Shown in pieces: positions 1 to 8,305 of a stretch of 64,000 bases of DNA. Below the pieces are notes generated by a model, which did not search any database, was not told the origin of the DNA, and saw only the letters and a list, made by a program, of their open reading frames with translations. The translations under genes and the position numbers were made by a program. This DNA comes from Chryseobacterium geocarposphaerae. Its GTDB lineage: Bacteria > Bacteroidota > Bacteroidia > Flavobacteriales > Weeksellaceae. Each line of letters begins with the position of its first letter. Position 1 is the stretch's first letter. The stretch is taken from NCBI RefSeq assembly GCF_002797535.1, contig NZ_PGFD01000002.1, positions 124,001 through 188,000 of the forward strand, read 5' to 3'.

Positions 1-1319
1 TGTAAGTCTCCAACATATCTTAACACGTGTCCCGGCTCCTGATTGTCTTTAATTTTCTGATATTCTTCATCCAGTTCTTCCAATCTGGAAAGGAATTCCG
101 ATTTTGAAACTGAAAGCAGACTTTCAGGCACTAAGTTCTGAATATTGATATCTTCAAATTCATTGATAAGATCCAGCTCTCTTGCCAGAATCAATAATTT
201 TCTCGCTACATCATTTCCTGATAAGTCTTCTCTTGGGTCCGGCTCTGTATATCCTTTTTCCAGAGCTTCATTGATAATGGTTGAAAATTTATCGTTTCTC
301 AAAGAAAAGTTATTGAAAACATAGCTCAATGTTCCTGAGAAAACTCCTTTAATTCTTGTAATATTTTCTCCTGAAAGATGTAATAATTTGATAGTATCGA
401 TTAAAGGTAAACCAGCCCCAACATTGGTTTCGTACAGGTATTGTTTTTTATTTTTCTCTAATGCTTTTCTTAAACTTCTATAGTTTGCAATCGGAAGTGT
501 ATTATAGATTTTATTGGATGAAACAATATCAAAACCATTATCTACAAACACATCGTAATGTTTTACAAAGTCCTTGCTTGCCGTGTTATCTACCATCACC
601 AAATTTTCCAGATGATGTTCTTTTGCATAGTTGATCAAACCTTCTACACTAGATTCAGTTTGAGAGTAATTCACTTTCTGTCTCCAGTCACTTCCAAAAC
701 CGCCTTTGTTTAAAGCCATTTTTTTAGAATTGGCAATCGCAATGATTTTCAACTGTAATCTTTTTCTCGTTAAAATATCATGTGAAGAATCCAGGATTTG
801 TTCTACCAAAGTTCCACCTACATTTCCGTGTCCGATCAAAGCTAAATGTACCACTTTCGGTTTTCCATAGATTTCAGTCTCCACGATATTTTTGGCAATC
901 TCGGTTTGGTTATCAGTCACCACTATATTTACTCTTCCTGCAGATGCAATTTGGTTCAACAGCAATGGGAAGATTTTGTTTCTTTGAAGTTCGGAAAGGA
1001 TTTTATTGTAATTTTCAGATACAAATCCGATCACTGCTACATTATTAATATTGTAGATATTACTTACAGCTCCTTTTGCCTTTTCATTTTTAAATTCTTC
1101 AGTAAGAACACGTACTGCATCTTCCGCATCATTTTCATCTACCAAAACAGAAATTCCATTCTCAATCGCCTGTTGAGAAATCACTCCTACGCTTATACCT
1201 GCATCATTCAGCACTCGGAAAATTCTGGAATCCACTCCAATCTGTCCAAGGAAGTCTTTTCCCTCAAAATTTACCAATGCTTTGTTTCGATAGATGTTTA
1301 TAATATCTGATGTTGTCAT
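1..1319 (-). CDS. ACT-domain homoserine dehydrogenase (3' end cut by window edge)
   Basis: This gene reduces aspartate semialdehyde to homoserine, the branch point towards methionine and threonine. Reading the minus strand from the ATG at 1319 gives 439 residues before the window edge. Residues about 10-150 look like two ACT-type regulatory repeats. A nucleotide-binding loop follows (ALIGHGNVGG, about 160-169), then homoserine dehydrogenase signatures TNVGAGLPLIDT (about 299-310), GVFSGTLSYVFN (about 325-336) and YTEPDPREDLSGNDVARK (about 357-374). There is no aspartokinase domain in front, so this is a stand-alone ACT-dehydrogenase rather than a fused ThrA. Its ATG overlaps the TGA of metX (ATGA), so translation is probably coupled and both genes sit behind the SAM riboswitch. 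The C-terminus is missing only because the window starts here. Confidence 0.9.
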   Translation of the reverse strand, partial: MTTSDIINIYRNKALVNFEGKDFLGQIGVDSRIFRVLNDAGISVGVISQQAIENGISVLVDENDAEDAVRVLTEEFKNEKAKGAVSNIYNINNVAVIGFVSENYNKILSELQRNKIFPLLLNQIASAGRVNIVVTDNQTEIAKNIVETEIYGKPKVVHLALIGHGNVGGTLVEQILDSSHDILTRKRLQLKIIAIANSKKMALNKGGFGSDWRQKVNYSQTESSVEGLINYAKEHHLENLVMVDNTASKDFVKHYDVFVDNGFDIVSSNKIYNTLPIANYRSLRKALEKNKKQYLYETNVGAGLPLIDTIKLLHLSGENITRIKGVFSGTLSYVFNNFSLRNDKFSTIINEALEKGYTEPDPREDLSGNDVARKLLILARELDLINEFEDINIQNLVPESLLSVSKSEFLSRLEELDEEYQKIKDNQEPGHVLRYVGDL

Positions 1320-2260
1320 ATTTTCAGAATAGGTTTTATTATATTATTTAGTTGTTTGTACTCCATTAAAAAGGCATCATGCCCATGAATTGATTGTATC
1401 TCGTGATAGAAAACATTTCCTTTTTTTGATTTCAGCTTTTCAAAGCACATTCGAATCTCTGATGCCGGAAAAAACAGGTCCGTATCTACTGAGATCAGGT
1501 GCATTCGTGCCTCTATTTTTTCCAGTTTTTTTTCATCAGCATTGATATTCATCAGTAAATGATTCATTAGCTTATAAGACTTTAAACTAAATCTTTCGTT
1601 TAATGAATTCCCATGATAAATAAGCCAGTCTTCTGACTCCAATCGCTGTTTTTCCTGATTATATTTGTTTTGAAATCTGTCGTTTAAAGATTCTGGTGTT
1701 CTGTAACAGAGCATCGCATGGATTCTCGCTTTCTGTAAAGGCTCATCATTTTGATTTAACAAAAATTTCTGAACCAGGCATTGTGCGTGAAGCCAATCAT
1801 GAGTTTTAAAATCGCAGGCAATAGGAATAAAAATTTCAGAAAGATTTGGATTTTTCACCAACATTTCCCAGCCGATTCCTCCTCCTAAAGAGCCTCCAAT
1901 AATTGTGTACACACTTTTAATATGTAATATTTCAAGACCTTTTAAGAAGATATTGGCAATATCTGAAGGCGTGAAATCTTCGTACTCATTAATAAAAGAA
2001 TCATCGTAACCGTTTCCGGGGATATTGAAACACAGAACTGTGTAGGTATTTGTATCTATGACCTGACCTTCTCCAATCAATTGTTTCCACCATCCGTTTT
2101 CTCCTGAAACATTGGAATTTCCGGTTAAGGCGTGGTTAACTAAAATGATCGGTGCTGAAAACAAGTCTTTCCCGAAAAGCTGATAGCTCAACGGGATATT
2201 ATATTCCTTTTGGGAATCTGTACGATACGAAAAATTAATATGTTTAAGTTCTGCTTTCAA
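1316..2260 (-). CDS. metX: Homoserine O-acetyltransferase (MetX-like alpha/beta hydrolase)
   Basis: MetX-type enzymes acylate homoserine, the first committed step of methionine synthesis. The 314-residue protein has the alpha/beta-hydrolase layout: an oxyanion-side segment NHALTGN at 42-48, the nucleophile elbow GGSLGGG with Ser124, an acidic residue in SVDTDLFFP (Asp261), and the catalytic His in HGHDAFL (His294). It is shorter than typical MetX (about 350-380 residues), mainly in the lid region. It lies 61 bases downstream of a SAM-I riboswitch and overlaps the next gene, homoserine dehydrogenase, by four bases. The context supports a methionine role. Whether the acyl donor is acetyl-CoA or succinyl-CoA cannot be told from the sequence. 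Confidence 0.9.
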   Translation of the reverse strand: MKAELKHINFSYRTDSQKEYNIPLSYQLFGKDLFSAPIILVNHALTGNSNVSGENGWWKQLIGEGQVIDTNTYTVLCFNIPGNGYDDSFINEYEDFTPSDIANIFLKGLEILHIKSVYTIIGGSLGGGIGWEMLVKNPNLSEIFIPIACDFKTHDWLHAQCLVQKFLLNQNDEPLQKARIHAMLCYRTPESLNDRFQNKYNQEKQRLESEDWLIYHGNSLNERFSLKSYKLMNHLLMNINADEKKLEKIEARMHLISVDTDLFFPASEIRMCFEKLKSKKGNVFYHEIQSIHGHDAFLMEYKQLNNIIKPILKI

Positions 2261-2321
2261 TTCTATTATATTTTAATACAATTGAAAATGCCACAGGAAA
2301 TGGCTGAAAGAACTTCAGTAA

Positions 2322-2426
2322 GTTATCTGTCCAAAAATAAATTTGGTAGAACGTAGCACCTTCTTTGCTTTCACAAAGGGTTGCTAAGGTTTCACAGGGT
2401 CTAATCCCTCAACCTTTCTTGATAAC
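2322..2426 (-). promoter_or_regulatory. SAM-I riboswitch (S-box leader)
   Basis: On the minus strand the conserved S-box core can be read in order: the P1 5' strand GTTATC (2426-2421), then AGAAAGGTTGAGGGATTAGA, CCCTGTGAAACC, TTAGCAACC, the joining/P4 motif AGGTGCTACGTTC, and GACAGATAAC closing P1 (2327-2322). This is the SAM-binding architecture with kink-turn and pseudoknot segments. It lies about 20 bases after a TAnnTTTG promoter and just before metX, so methionine-pathway expression should fall when SAM is abundant. Two weak hairpins (2304-2318 and 2290-2304) follow. The expression platform, terminator or translational block, is not clear. Confidence 0.95.
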
Positions 2427-2455
2427 ATTTTCAATATTTGAATGAACGAATGGTG

Positions 2456-2463
2456 CAAAGGTA
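2456..2463 (-). promoter_or_regulatory. Promoter -7 element for the metX operon
   Basis: The minus strand reads TACCTTTG, an exact match to the Bacteroidota TAnnTTTG element. It lies about 30 bases before the riboswitch P1 stem. No clear -33 TTG is present at the usual spacing. Confidence 0.65.
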
Positions 2464-2565
2464 TAACATTTCTTTTATATATTAAAATAAATTATTTTAA
2501 AGCTCAGAAACCTCATTAAATAAAGGCTTGCCTGTGAATATTAAATTTTATTCAGATTCAGGATG

Positions 2566-2596
2566 TTGGAATTTTTTCTCAAAAAAACTACCTTCG
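2566..2596 (+). promoter_or_regulatory. Promoter of the glucosidase gene
   Basis: A -33 TTG (2566-2568) and TACCTTCG (2589-2596, one mismatch to TAnnTTTG) are separated by 20 bases, the standard spacing. The expected transcription start is around 2601-2603, only a few bases before the ATG at 2606. The mRNA would therefore be almost leaderless unless the ATG at 2615 is used. Confidence 0.65.
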
Positions 2597-2605
2597 TATT
2601 GAAAA

Positions 2606-5227
2606 ATGCTGAGTATGATTGCTGAAAAACAAAGATTAAAAGATACCAACTGGAAAAACTGGGGTCCATATGTAAGCAACCGACAATGGGGAAATGTACG
2701 TGAAGACTACAGCTCCAACGGTGATGCATGGAATTTCGCCAATCATGACGCTGCAGAAAGCTATGCGTACCGTTGGGGAGAGGAAGGGATCGCGGGAATC
2801 TCCGATGTAAAGCAGCTTTTATGTTTTGCCTTTTCCTTCTGGAATAAGAAAGACCGAATCGTAAAAGAACGTCTCTTCGGATTGAGCAATCCTGAAGGAA
2901 ATCACGGGGAAGATATCAAAGAAATTTTTTATTATCTGGATAATACACCTACACACAGCTATATGAAGATGGTGTATAAATATCCTATGAATGCCTTTCC
3001 GTATGATAAAATCCGTTCAGAGAATGCTAAGAGAAGTAAAAAGGAACCTGAATACGAAATTATTGATACCGGAATTTTTGATAAGGATGAATACTTCGAC
3101 ATCTTTATTGAATATGCCAAGGCGGATCATAACGATATTTTAATCAGAATCACGGTTTGTAACAGAAGTGAGATCAGCGCGCCTATCGTGATTGCACCAA
3201 CAGTATGGTTCAGAAATAACTGGAAATGGGGATACAACACCTATAAAGCTCAATTAAATGCAGCGAATGACGGAAGTATCAGTATCAATCATGACAGCAT
3301 TTCCATCAAAAAGTTTTATTCAAGAAATGATAGTGCGCAAAGCGTTTTTTGTGAGAACGAAACCAACAATCCGAAACTATACGGAACACCCTACCCCGGA
3401 AATACTTATTTCAAAGACGGGATCAATGATTACATCATTTACGGAAGCAATACTATAAATCCCGAAAAAACAGGGACAAAAGCTTCATTCTTAATCGATG
3501 AAACAATTGAGGCGGGAGCTTCTAGAACTTTTGATTTCAGACTTTCACCACATAATCTGGATGAACCGTTTGACCAGTTTGATCAAATCTTCGATCAGAG
3601 AATGGAGGAAGCCAATGAATTTTATGATGAAATTCAGAACGATGTCGTCAATGATGATGAAAGAAATGTTCAGAGACAGGCTTTTGCAGGTTTGCTTTGG
3701 AATAAGCAGTTTTATCATTACAATGTCGGGAAATGGCTGAAAGGCGATCCTAATTTTGATGCACCAAGAGATTTCAGCAATTATGTAAGAAATACGGAAT
3801 GGAATCATATGCATAATAAGGACATTATTTCGATGCCCGATAAGTGGGAATATCCATGGTATGCGACTTGGGATCTGGCATTTCACTGTGTTCCTTTTTC
3901 CATTATTGATGCTGAATTTGCAAAGGGGCAGCTTCTTTTGCTGACAAAGGAATGGTACATGCATCCGAACGGACAGCTTCCTGCTTATGAGTGGAATTTA
4001 AGTGATGTAAATCCTCCTGTACATGCATGGTCTTGTTTCCGTGTTTTTAAAATTGATGAAAAGCAAAATGGAAAACCCGACCTTTTATTTTTGGAGAAAG
4101 TTTTCCAGAAACTTCTTCTGAATTTTACATGGTGGGTCAACCGAAAGGATAAAAACGGTAAAAATATTTTCGGCGGAGGTTTCCTTGGCCTGGATAATAT
4201 CGGTGCTTTTGACCGTAATATGGTTTTAAAGGATGGCCAACATTTGGAGCAAGCGGATGGAACAAGCTGGATGGCAATGTATGCCTTAAACATGATGCGA
4301 ATTGCTATGGAGCTGGCTCAGTATTATCAGGTGTATGAAGATATGGCTATTAAGTTCTTTGAGCATTATCTTTATATTGCAGAAGCGATGGAAAATCTGG
4401 GTGAAGGAACAAAAGGTCTCTGGAATGAAGAAGACGGATTTTTCTATGACGTCCTTCAGCTTGGTAACGGCGACAGTGTTTCCTTAAGACTAAGAAGTAT
4501 CGTGGGATTAATTCCATTGTTTGCGGTAGAAATTGTTGACCATAAATTATTGGAAAACATGCCCAACTTCACTGCAAGAATGGATTGGATCCTAAAAAAT
4601 AAACCTGAACTGACCAAACTTGTTTCTCACTGGGACGAAGAGGGGCAAGGAAGAAAGCATCTCATGAGTATTCTCCGTAAAAACAGGTTGACAAAGGTTT
4701 TAACAAGAATGCTTGACGAAAAGGAATTTTTAAGCCCCTATGGAATTCGTGCCATGTCAAAAGTATATGAAGAAAACCCGTTTGTTTTCTCAGTTCATGG
4801 CGTTGAAAATGTCGTGTACTATACCCCTGCAGAAAGCGACAGCAGAATGTTTGGTGGAAACAGCAACTGGAGAGGTCCGATTTGGTTTCCTATTAATTTC
4901 CTGATTGTGGAAAGTCTACAGCGTTTTCATTATTATTACGGAAACAGTCTGAAAGTAGAACTTCCGACCGGAAGTGGGGACAAACGAAATCTTGATGAAG
5001 TTGCCCAGAATATAAGCCACAGATTATGTTCTATTTTCTTAAAGGATGGTAGCGGGCAACGTCCTTTCAATGGTGGAAATGCTAAGTTTAATTTTGACGA
5101 AAACTTTAGAGATTATATCACCTTTTTTGAATATTTTCATGGTGACAATGGTCGCGGAGTCGGTGCATCGCATCAGACAGGATGGACTGCAACGGTTGCA
5201 AAACTAATGAAACCGAGATTAATGTAA
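2606..5227 (+). CDS. GH63/MGH1-like glucosidase
   Basis: This is an 873-residue intracellular-looking glycoside hydrolase with no signal peptide. The C-terminal half carries the (alpha/alpha)6-barrel features of the GH63 / mannosylglycerate-hydrolase-like clan: YPWYATWDLAFH (about residues 415-426, the usual general-acid Asp region), an EGTKGLWNEEDGFFYDVL segment, NWRGPIWFP, and near the end GASHQTGWTATVAKLM, where the catalytic base region of the family lies. The N-terminal half (about 1-350) resembles the beta-rich domain that precedes the barrel. It probably removes alpha-linked glucose or mannose from a small glycoside; the substrate is unknown. It stands alone, with its own promoter and the opposite orientation to both neighbours. 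An in-frame ATG at 2615 is an alternative start. Confidence 0.85.
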   Translation: MLSMIAEKQRLKDTNWKNWGPYVSNRQWGNVREDYSSNGDAWNFANHDAAESYAYRWGEEGIAGISDVKQLLCFAFSFWNKKDRIVKERLFGLSNPEGNHGEDIKEIFYYLDNTPTHSYMKMVYKYPMNAFPYDKIRSENAKRSKKEPEYEIIDTGIFDKDEYFDIFIEYAKADHNDILIRITVCNRSEISAPIVIAPTVWFRNNWKWGYNTYKAQLNAANDGSISINHDSISIKKFYSRNDSAQSVFCENETNNPKLYGTPYPGNTYFKDGINDYIIYGSNTINPEKTGTKASFLIDETIEAGASRTFDFRLSPHNLDEPFDQFDQIFDQRMEEANEFYDEIQNDVVNDDERNVQRQAFAGLLWNKQFYHYNVGKWLKGDPNFDAPRDFSNYVRNTEWNHMHNKDIISMPDKWEYPWYATWDLAFHCVPFSIIDAEFAKGQLLLLTKEWYMHPNGQLPAYEWNLSDVNPPVHAWSCFRVFKIDEKQNGKPDLLFLEKVFQKLLLNFTWWVNRKDKNGKNIFGGGFLGLDNIGAFDRNMVLKDGQHLEQADGTSWMAMYALNMMRIAMELAQYYQVYEDMAIKFFEHYLYIAEAMENLGEGTKGLWNEEDGFFYDVLQLGNGDSVSLRLRSIVGLIPLFAVEIVDHKLLENMPNFTARMDWILKNKPELTKLVSHWDEEGQGRKHLMSILRKNRLTKVLTRMLDEKEFLSPYGIRAMSKVYEENPFVFSVHGVENVVYYTPAESDSRMFGGNSNWRGPIWFPINFLIVESLQRFHYYYGNSLKVELPTGSGDKRNLDEVAQNISHRLCSIFLKDGSGQRPFNGGNAKFNFDENFRDYITFFEYFHGDNGRGVGASHQTGWTATVAKLMKPRLM

Positions 5228-5241
5228 ATAAATTTTAAAAA

Positions 5242-5287
5242 TTAGGGTATTAGAATCGAAAACAACGTTCAAATTCTCATACCCTAA
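5242..5287 (-). terminator. Hairpin terminator after the OsmC gene
   Basis: TTAGGGTATTAGAAT (5242-5256) pairs with ATTCTCATACCCTAA (5273-5287) with one mismatch. On the minus strand the stem is followed by TTTTTAAAATTT, so it fits termination of the OsmC operon. It may also stop readthrough from the glucosidase gene. Confidence 0.65.
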
Positions 5288-5305
5288 AATATTCGTAATA
5301 GTATT

Positions 5306-5731
5306 CTAGTGAGTAACTTGCTCTCCGTTTACAAAAACTTCGTACCCTATTTCTACAGTAGGCTCTAGTGTTTTAGAAACAGAACAGTATTTTTCAAAAG
5401 ATAACTGAGCTGCTTTCTGTGCTTTTTTAGGATCGATATTTCCTTCTAATAGAAATTTCACCTTAATCGCTTTGAATGGTTTTGCGTCTTCAACAGGAAT
5501 ACGTTCTCCTTCTACCTCAGCTTTAAAACCGGTAATTTCCTGTCTCTGTTTTTTCAGGATAGAAACTACGTCAATTCCGCTACACCCTGCAACGGCCATC
5601 AAAACACTTTCCATAGGAGAAACTCCTTTTGCTCCAGGCTGAGAAGTATTATCCAGTAAAATTGAATTCCCTTGTGAGTTGGTGCATTCAAATAAAAAAT
5701 CGTCGTTGATTCTGTTAAGTGTTATTTTCAT
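5306..5731 (-). CDS. OsmC/Ohr family peroxiredoxin-like protein
   Basis: OsmC-family proteins reduce organic hydroperoxides with a pair of redox cysteines. The 141-residue length is typical, and both cysteines are present: Cys50 in VAGCSGID and Cys116 in EKYCSVSKTL. The central helix segment (PMESVLMAVAGCSGIDVV) and the C-terminal strand (EPTVEIGYEV) match the fold. It reads more like the YhfA/OsmC branch than Ohr. Its start is six bases after the stop of the phosphodiester-glycosidase-like gene, so the two are probably co-transcribed from the promoter at 6507, although no functional link between them is obvious. Confidence 0.9.
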   Translation of the reverse strand: MKITLNRINDDFLFECTNSQGNSILLDNTSQPGAKGVSPMESVLMAVAGCSGIDVVSILKKQRQEITGFKAEVEGERIPVEDAKPFKAIKVKFLLEGNIDPKKAQKAAQLSFEKYCSVSKTLEPTVEIGYEVFVNGEQVTH

Positions 5732-5737
5732 TTTAAT

Positions 5738-6451
5738 TTATTTTTTCAGTTCAGTTACTCCAATCATGACTCCAAAATCACCGTCTTTTTGAATCCATTT
5801 TTTGTCCGGATAATAAGTTCTTGATACAAAACCATCGAGATACAAAGCTTTTATACAGCCTAGTTCTTTAAATATAGAAGCAAAATTATAAAAATTAACT
5901 TCTTTTTTAGACATAATAAAAACTATATTTCCATCCTTTAAAATCCCTACTCCATTTCTTACATTAACATTTTGGGAGTTTTCCTGAAAAATCGGATTTA
6001 TTTCTCCGCTAAACAGCAGCATCGGTCCAGATTGAGTCGCGTATTTAATATTTGAATGATACTTAAAAGCTTTCGTCTCAATTAATTCAGCATCATTATT
6101 TTTTGTGAGATAAAATACTCCATTGGGATTGAGATAGAAATTACCCTTTCCTGATAATGTGTCGAGTTTATTTAGAATTTTAAAATTTTCAATATAAAGT
6201 CCTTTTGGAGAATTGTTCATTTCAAACATTCCGCCATTCATGGCAAATATTAATCTCTTGTTATCGTGTTCTACTTTATTTTTTAGATTCTTAATACTTT
6301 TAAGAATGGTTCCGTCATCATCTTTCCAATACAATGAGACATTTTCAAGTTTCGGATTTACTTTAAATATCACAAAATCATCTTCATTTTTCAATTTACC
6401 ATTACAGGATAATATGGAATAAAAACACAATATCATTAATGAAATTCTCAT
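5738..6451 (-). CDS. Phosphodiester glycosidase (NAGPA-like) lipoprotein
   Basis: The 237-residue product resembles the phosphodiester glycosidase / NAGPA (DUF2233) family, which includes the enzyme that uncovers phosphodiester-linked GlcNAc. The N-terminus is a lipoprotein signal with lipobox SILSC (Cys16), so the mature protein should be membrane-anchored. Family segments are AMNGGMF (about 70-76, an Asn-Gly-Gly core), TQSGPMLL (about 140) and LYLDGFVSRTYYP (about 199-211). Bacterial members may act on cell-wall or polysaccharide phosphodiesters; the substrate here is unknown. It is the first gene of a two-gene unit with the OsmC gene. Confidence 0.8.
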   Translation of the reverse strand: MRISLMILCFYSILSCNGKLKNEDDFVIFKVNPKLENVSLYWKDDDGTILKSIKNLKNKVEHDNKRLIFAMNGGMFEMNNSPKGLYIENFKILNKLDTLSGKGNFYLNPNGVFYLTKNNDAELIETKAFKYHSNIKYATQSGPMLLFSGEINPIFQENSQNVNVRNGVGILKDGNIVFIMSKKEVNFYNFASIFKELGCIKALYLDGFVSRTYYPDKKWIQKDGDFGVMIGVTELKK

Positions 6452-6506
6452 CTTAATGCATTTTAGTAAAAATCAAAATGTGAGTAGTTTAAAGAACCCG
6501 AATCTT

Positions 6507-6514
6507 CAAAGTTA
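6507..6514 (-). promoter_or_regulatory. Promoter -7 element
   Basis: The minus strand reads TAACTTTG, an exact TAnnTTTG match about 56 bases before the ATG at 6451. It overlaps the stop codon of the DUF58 gene. No TTG lies at the ideal spacing, so this is a moderate call. Confidence 0.45.
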
Positions 6515-7834
6515 TAAAATCCCTCTCGCTTTTATCTCAAGATACTTATTGATCACATCGATATTTAAGTTTTCAGGAAGTGTATACACTGAATAAATCC
6601 CATATTTTCGAAGTTCCTGAATGATTAATTTTTTCTCGAACTCAAATTTCTCTGCTACAATTTCATCATAGATCTCCTGCATATTTTCAGGGTTCTTATG
6701 CATCAATGTCTGTATTTCGGAATTTTTAAAGAACACGACAACCAGCAAATGGTTTTTAGCAATTCCACGAAGGTATTTTAACTGCCTGTTCAGTCCGTCC
6801 AATGTTTCAAAATTGGTAAACAGTAAGACTAAACTTCTTTGATTGAGAGAAAATTTTACATCCTGGTACAATCTGTTGAAATCGCTTTCAAAGAAATCTG
6901 TCTTAACATTGTATAAAGCTTCAGAAATTTTCTTTAATTGTCCGGATTTATTATCTGCAGCTACTCTGTTTTCGGTTTTTTTAGAAAAAGTCATCATTCC
7001 TGCCCGGTCTCCTTTTTTCAGAATGATATGAGATAAGGCCATCGTTGCATTGATAGAATAATCCAAAAGGCTTAATCCGTTAAATGGCATTTTCATCGTT
7101 CTTCCTTTATCGATCAGCATAAAAATACGTTGTGCTTTTTCATCCTGAAACTGATTCACCATCAATCGATTTGCTTTGGAGGTTGCTTTCCAGTTGATCG
7201 TTCTTACATCATCTCCGGGAACATATTCTTTGATCTGCTCAAATTCCATGGTGTGTCCCAGTTTTCGTATTTTTTTGATTCCCCCCAATAAAAATTCGTT
7301 TTGAAGTGCCATCAATTCATATTTTCTTAAGTGAATAAATGAAGGATAAGAAGGCAACATGGCATCTTTCTGAAAAGTAAATCTCTTAGCAACCAATCCT
7401 AAAGGGGAAGAAACAAAAATATTTAAAGCACCAAAGCTGTACTCCCCTCTTTCTTTAGGTTCTAAAACATATTGAAAAAATGAATTTCTGCCTTCTTCAA
7501 TACTTTTTTCGATCATGAAATCTCTTTTCTGAAACTGAAAAGGAATCTCATCAATTACTTTTACATGAATCTTAAATCTGTAATTGTTTTTAATATCAAC
7601 TTTAACCGGATTTTCATCGCCGTTGGATAGTTTCTCTGGTAATATTCTCTGTGATAAAACTCCTTCCTTTCCGTTAAAAACGAGCAAATAATCTACCATC
7701 ACCGCCAGAAAACTGATCAACAATAAAGCATGCGCAACAATCATCAGAAAAGGAAAGAAAAATGCAAAGACATAGATAATCCCCACTCCGATGAGTGCAA
7801 AGAAAAAGCGTGTATTGATGTATAGGTTTTTCAT
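6512..7834 (-). CDS. DUF58 domain protein (last gene of the MoxR operon)
   Basis: This 440-residue protein has two N-terminal membrane segments (about 8-50), a middle region that is probably an Ig-like fold, and the DUF58 core with the signature GDDVRTINWKATSKANRL (about 205-225). A von Willebrand A-like region follows (FMLIDKGRTMKMPF and later VLLFTNFE). DUF58 proteins nearly always accompany MoxR AAA+ ATPases and are thought to be their partners in envelope or metal-enzyme maturation, though no reaction is established. It closes the operon that starts at 13324. A four-helix-bundle gene separates it from moxR, whereas the two are usually adjacent. Confidence 0.9.
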   Translation of the reverse strand: MKNLYINTRFFFALIGVGIIYVFAFFFPFLMIVAHALLLISFLAVMVDYLLVFNGKEGVLSQRILPEKLSNGDENPVKVDIKNNYRFKIHVKVIDEIPFQFQKRDFMIEKSIEEGRNSFFQYVLEPKERGEYSFGALNIFVSSPLGLVAKRFTFQKDAMLPSYPSFIHLRKYELMALQNEFLLGGIKKIRKLGHTMEFEQIKEYVPGDDVRTINWKATSKANRLMVNQFQDEKAQRIFMLIDKGRTMKMPFNGLSLLDYSINATMALSHIILKKGDRAGMMTFSKKTENRVAADNKSGQLKKISEALYNVKTDFFESDFNRLYQDVKFSLNQRSLVLLFTNFETLDGLNRQLKYLRGIAKNHLLVVVFFKNSEIQTLMHKNPENMQEIYDEIVAEKFEFEKKLIIQELRKYGIYSVYTLPENLNIDVINKYLEIKARGIL

Positions 7835-7837
7835 TCT

Positions 7838-7871
7838 TTTAGGTTGCAGGTCTTAGATTTTAGGTTGCAGT
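7838..7871. repeat. Direct repeat of a 13-mer beside the inserted gene
   Basis: TTTTAGGTTGCAG occurs at 7838-7850 and again at 7859-7871, separated by eight bases that include CTTAGA. It fills the gap between the DUF58 start and the four-helix-bundle stop. The gap on the other side of that gene (about 8269-8305) is also low-complexity, with repeated CTACC/TTACC units. Confidence 0.7.
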
Positions 7872-7884
7872 TTTTAAGATTGTT

Positions 7885-8241
7885 TTAAATTTCTTTCAAT
7901 GAATTTATAAGTCCGTTCAACATTTTTGAGATTTCTAGAATGTCCTGATTTAATTTTAAATAATTTTCTTCTTTTAAAAAATTAAGATTTTTCGCAATAA
8001 TTAATTGAGTTTCTACTTCAGCACAACTTCCTCTGGAAATCTTTAAAAACTGAAGGTAATCAGGCTTACTTCTTCTGGAATTTCCTTCCGCAATATTCGA
8101 CGGAATCGAAACAGAAGCTCTCCTAATTTGAGATTTTAAGCCAAACGTTTCATCTTTTGGAAAAGTTTCAGTTGTCCTATAAATTTCAGTTACAAAATCA
8201 ATAGATTTTTGCCAAACTAAAAGCTCTTTAAAATTAGCCAT
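7885..8241 (-). CDS. Four helix bundle protein (23S rRNA IVP family)
   Basis: The 118-residue protein matches the four-helix-bundle family first found inside 23S rRNA intervening sequences and related to the Avd accessory proteins of retroelements. Diagnostic segments are the N-terminal FKELLVWQKSIDFVTEIYR, then PKDETFGLKSQIRRASVSIP, SNIAEGNSRRS, and the third-helix LQFLKISRGSCAEVETQL. No enzymatic residues are evident, and free-standing copies have no established role. It sits between moxR and the DUF58 gene, which normally adjoin, with low-complexity repeats on both sides. This suggests late insertion into an older operon. Confidence 0.9.
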   Translation of the reverse strand: MANFKELLVWQKSIDFVTEIYRTTETFPKDETFGLKSQIRRASVSIPSNIAEGNSRRSKPDYLQFLKISRGSCAEVETQLIIAKNLNFLKEENYLKLNQDILEISKMLNGLINSLKEI

Positions 8242-8305
8242 TCCTTAACCCATTAATGATTCATTAAGCTATAATCTGCTACCTTTTACCTACTACCTAT
8301 CTTAC

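Noticed and set aside
782..1310. Open reading frames on the + strand
   Set aside because: They are the antisense of the homoserine dehydrogenase gene, whose minus-strand frame is clear and shows all family motifs.
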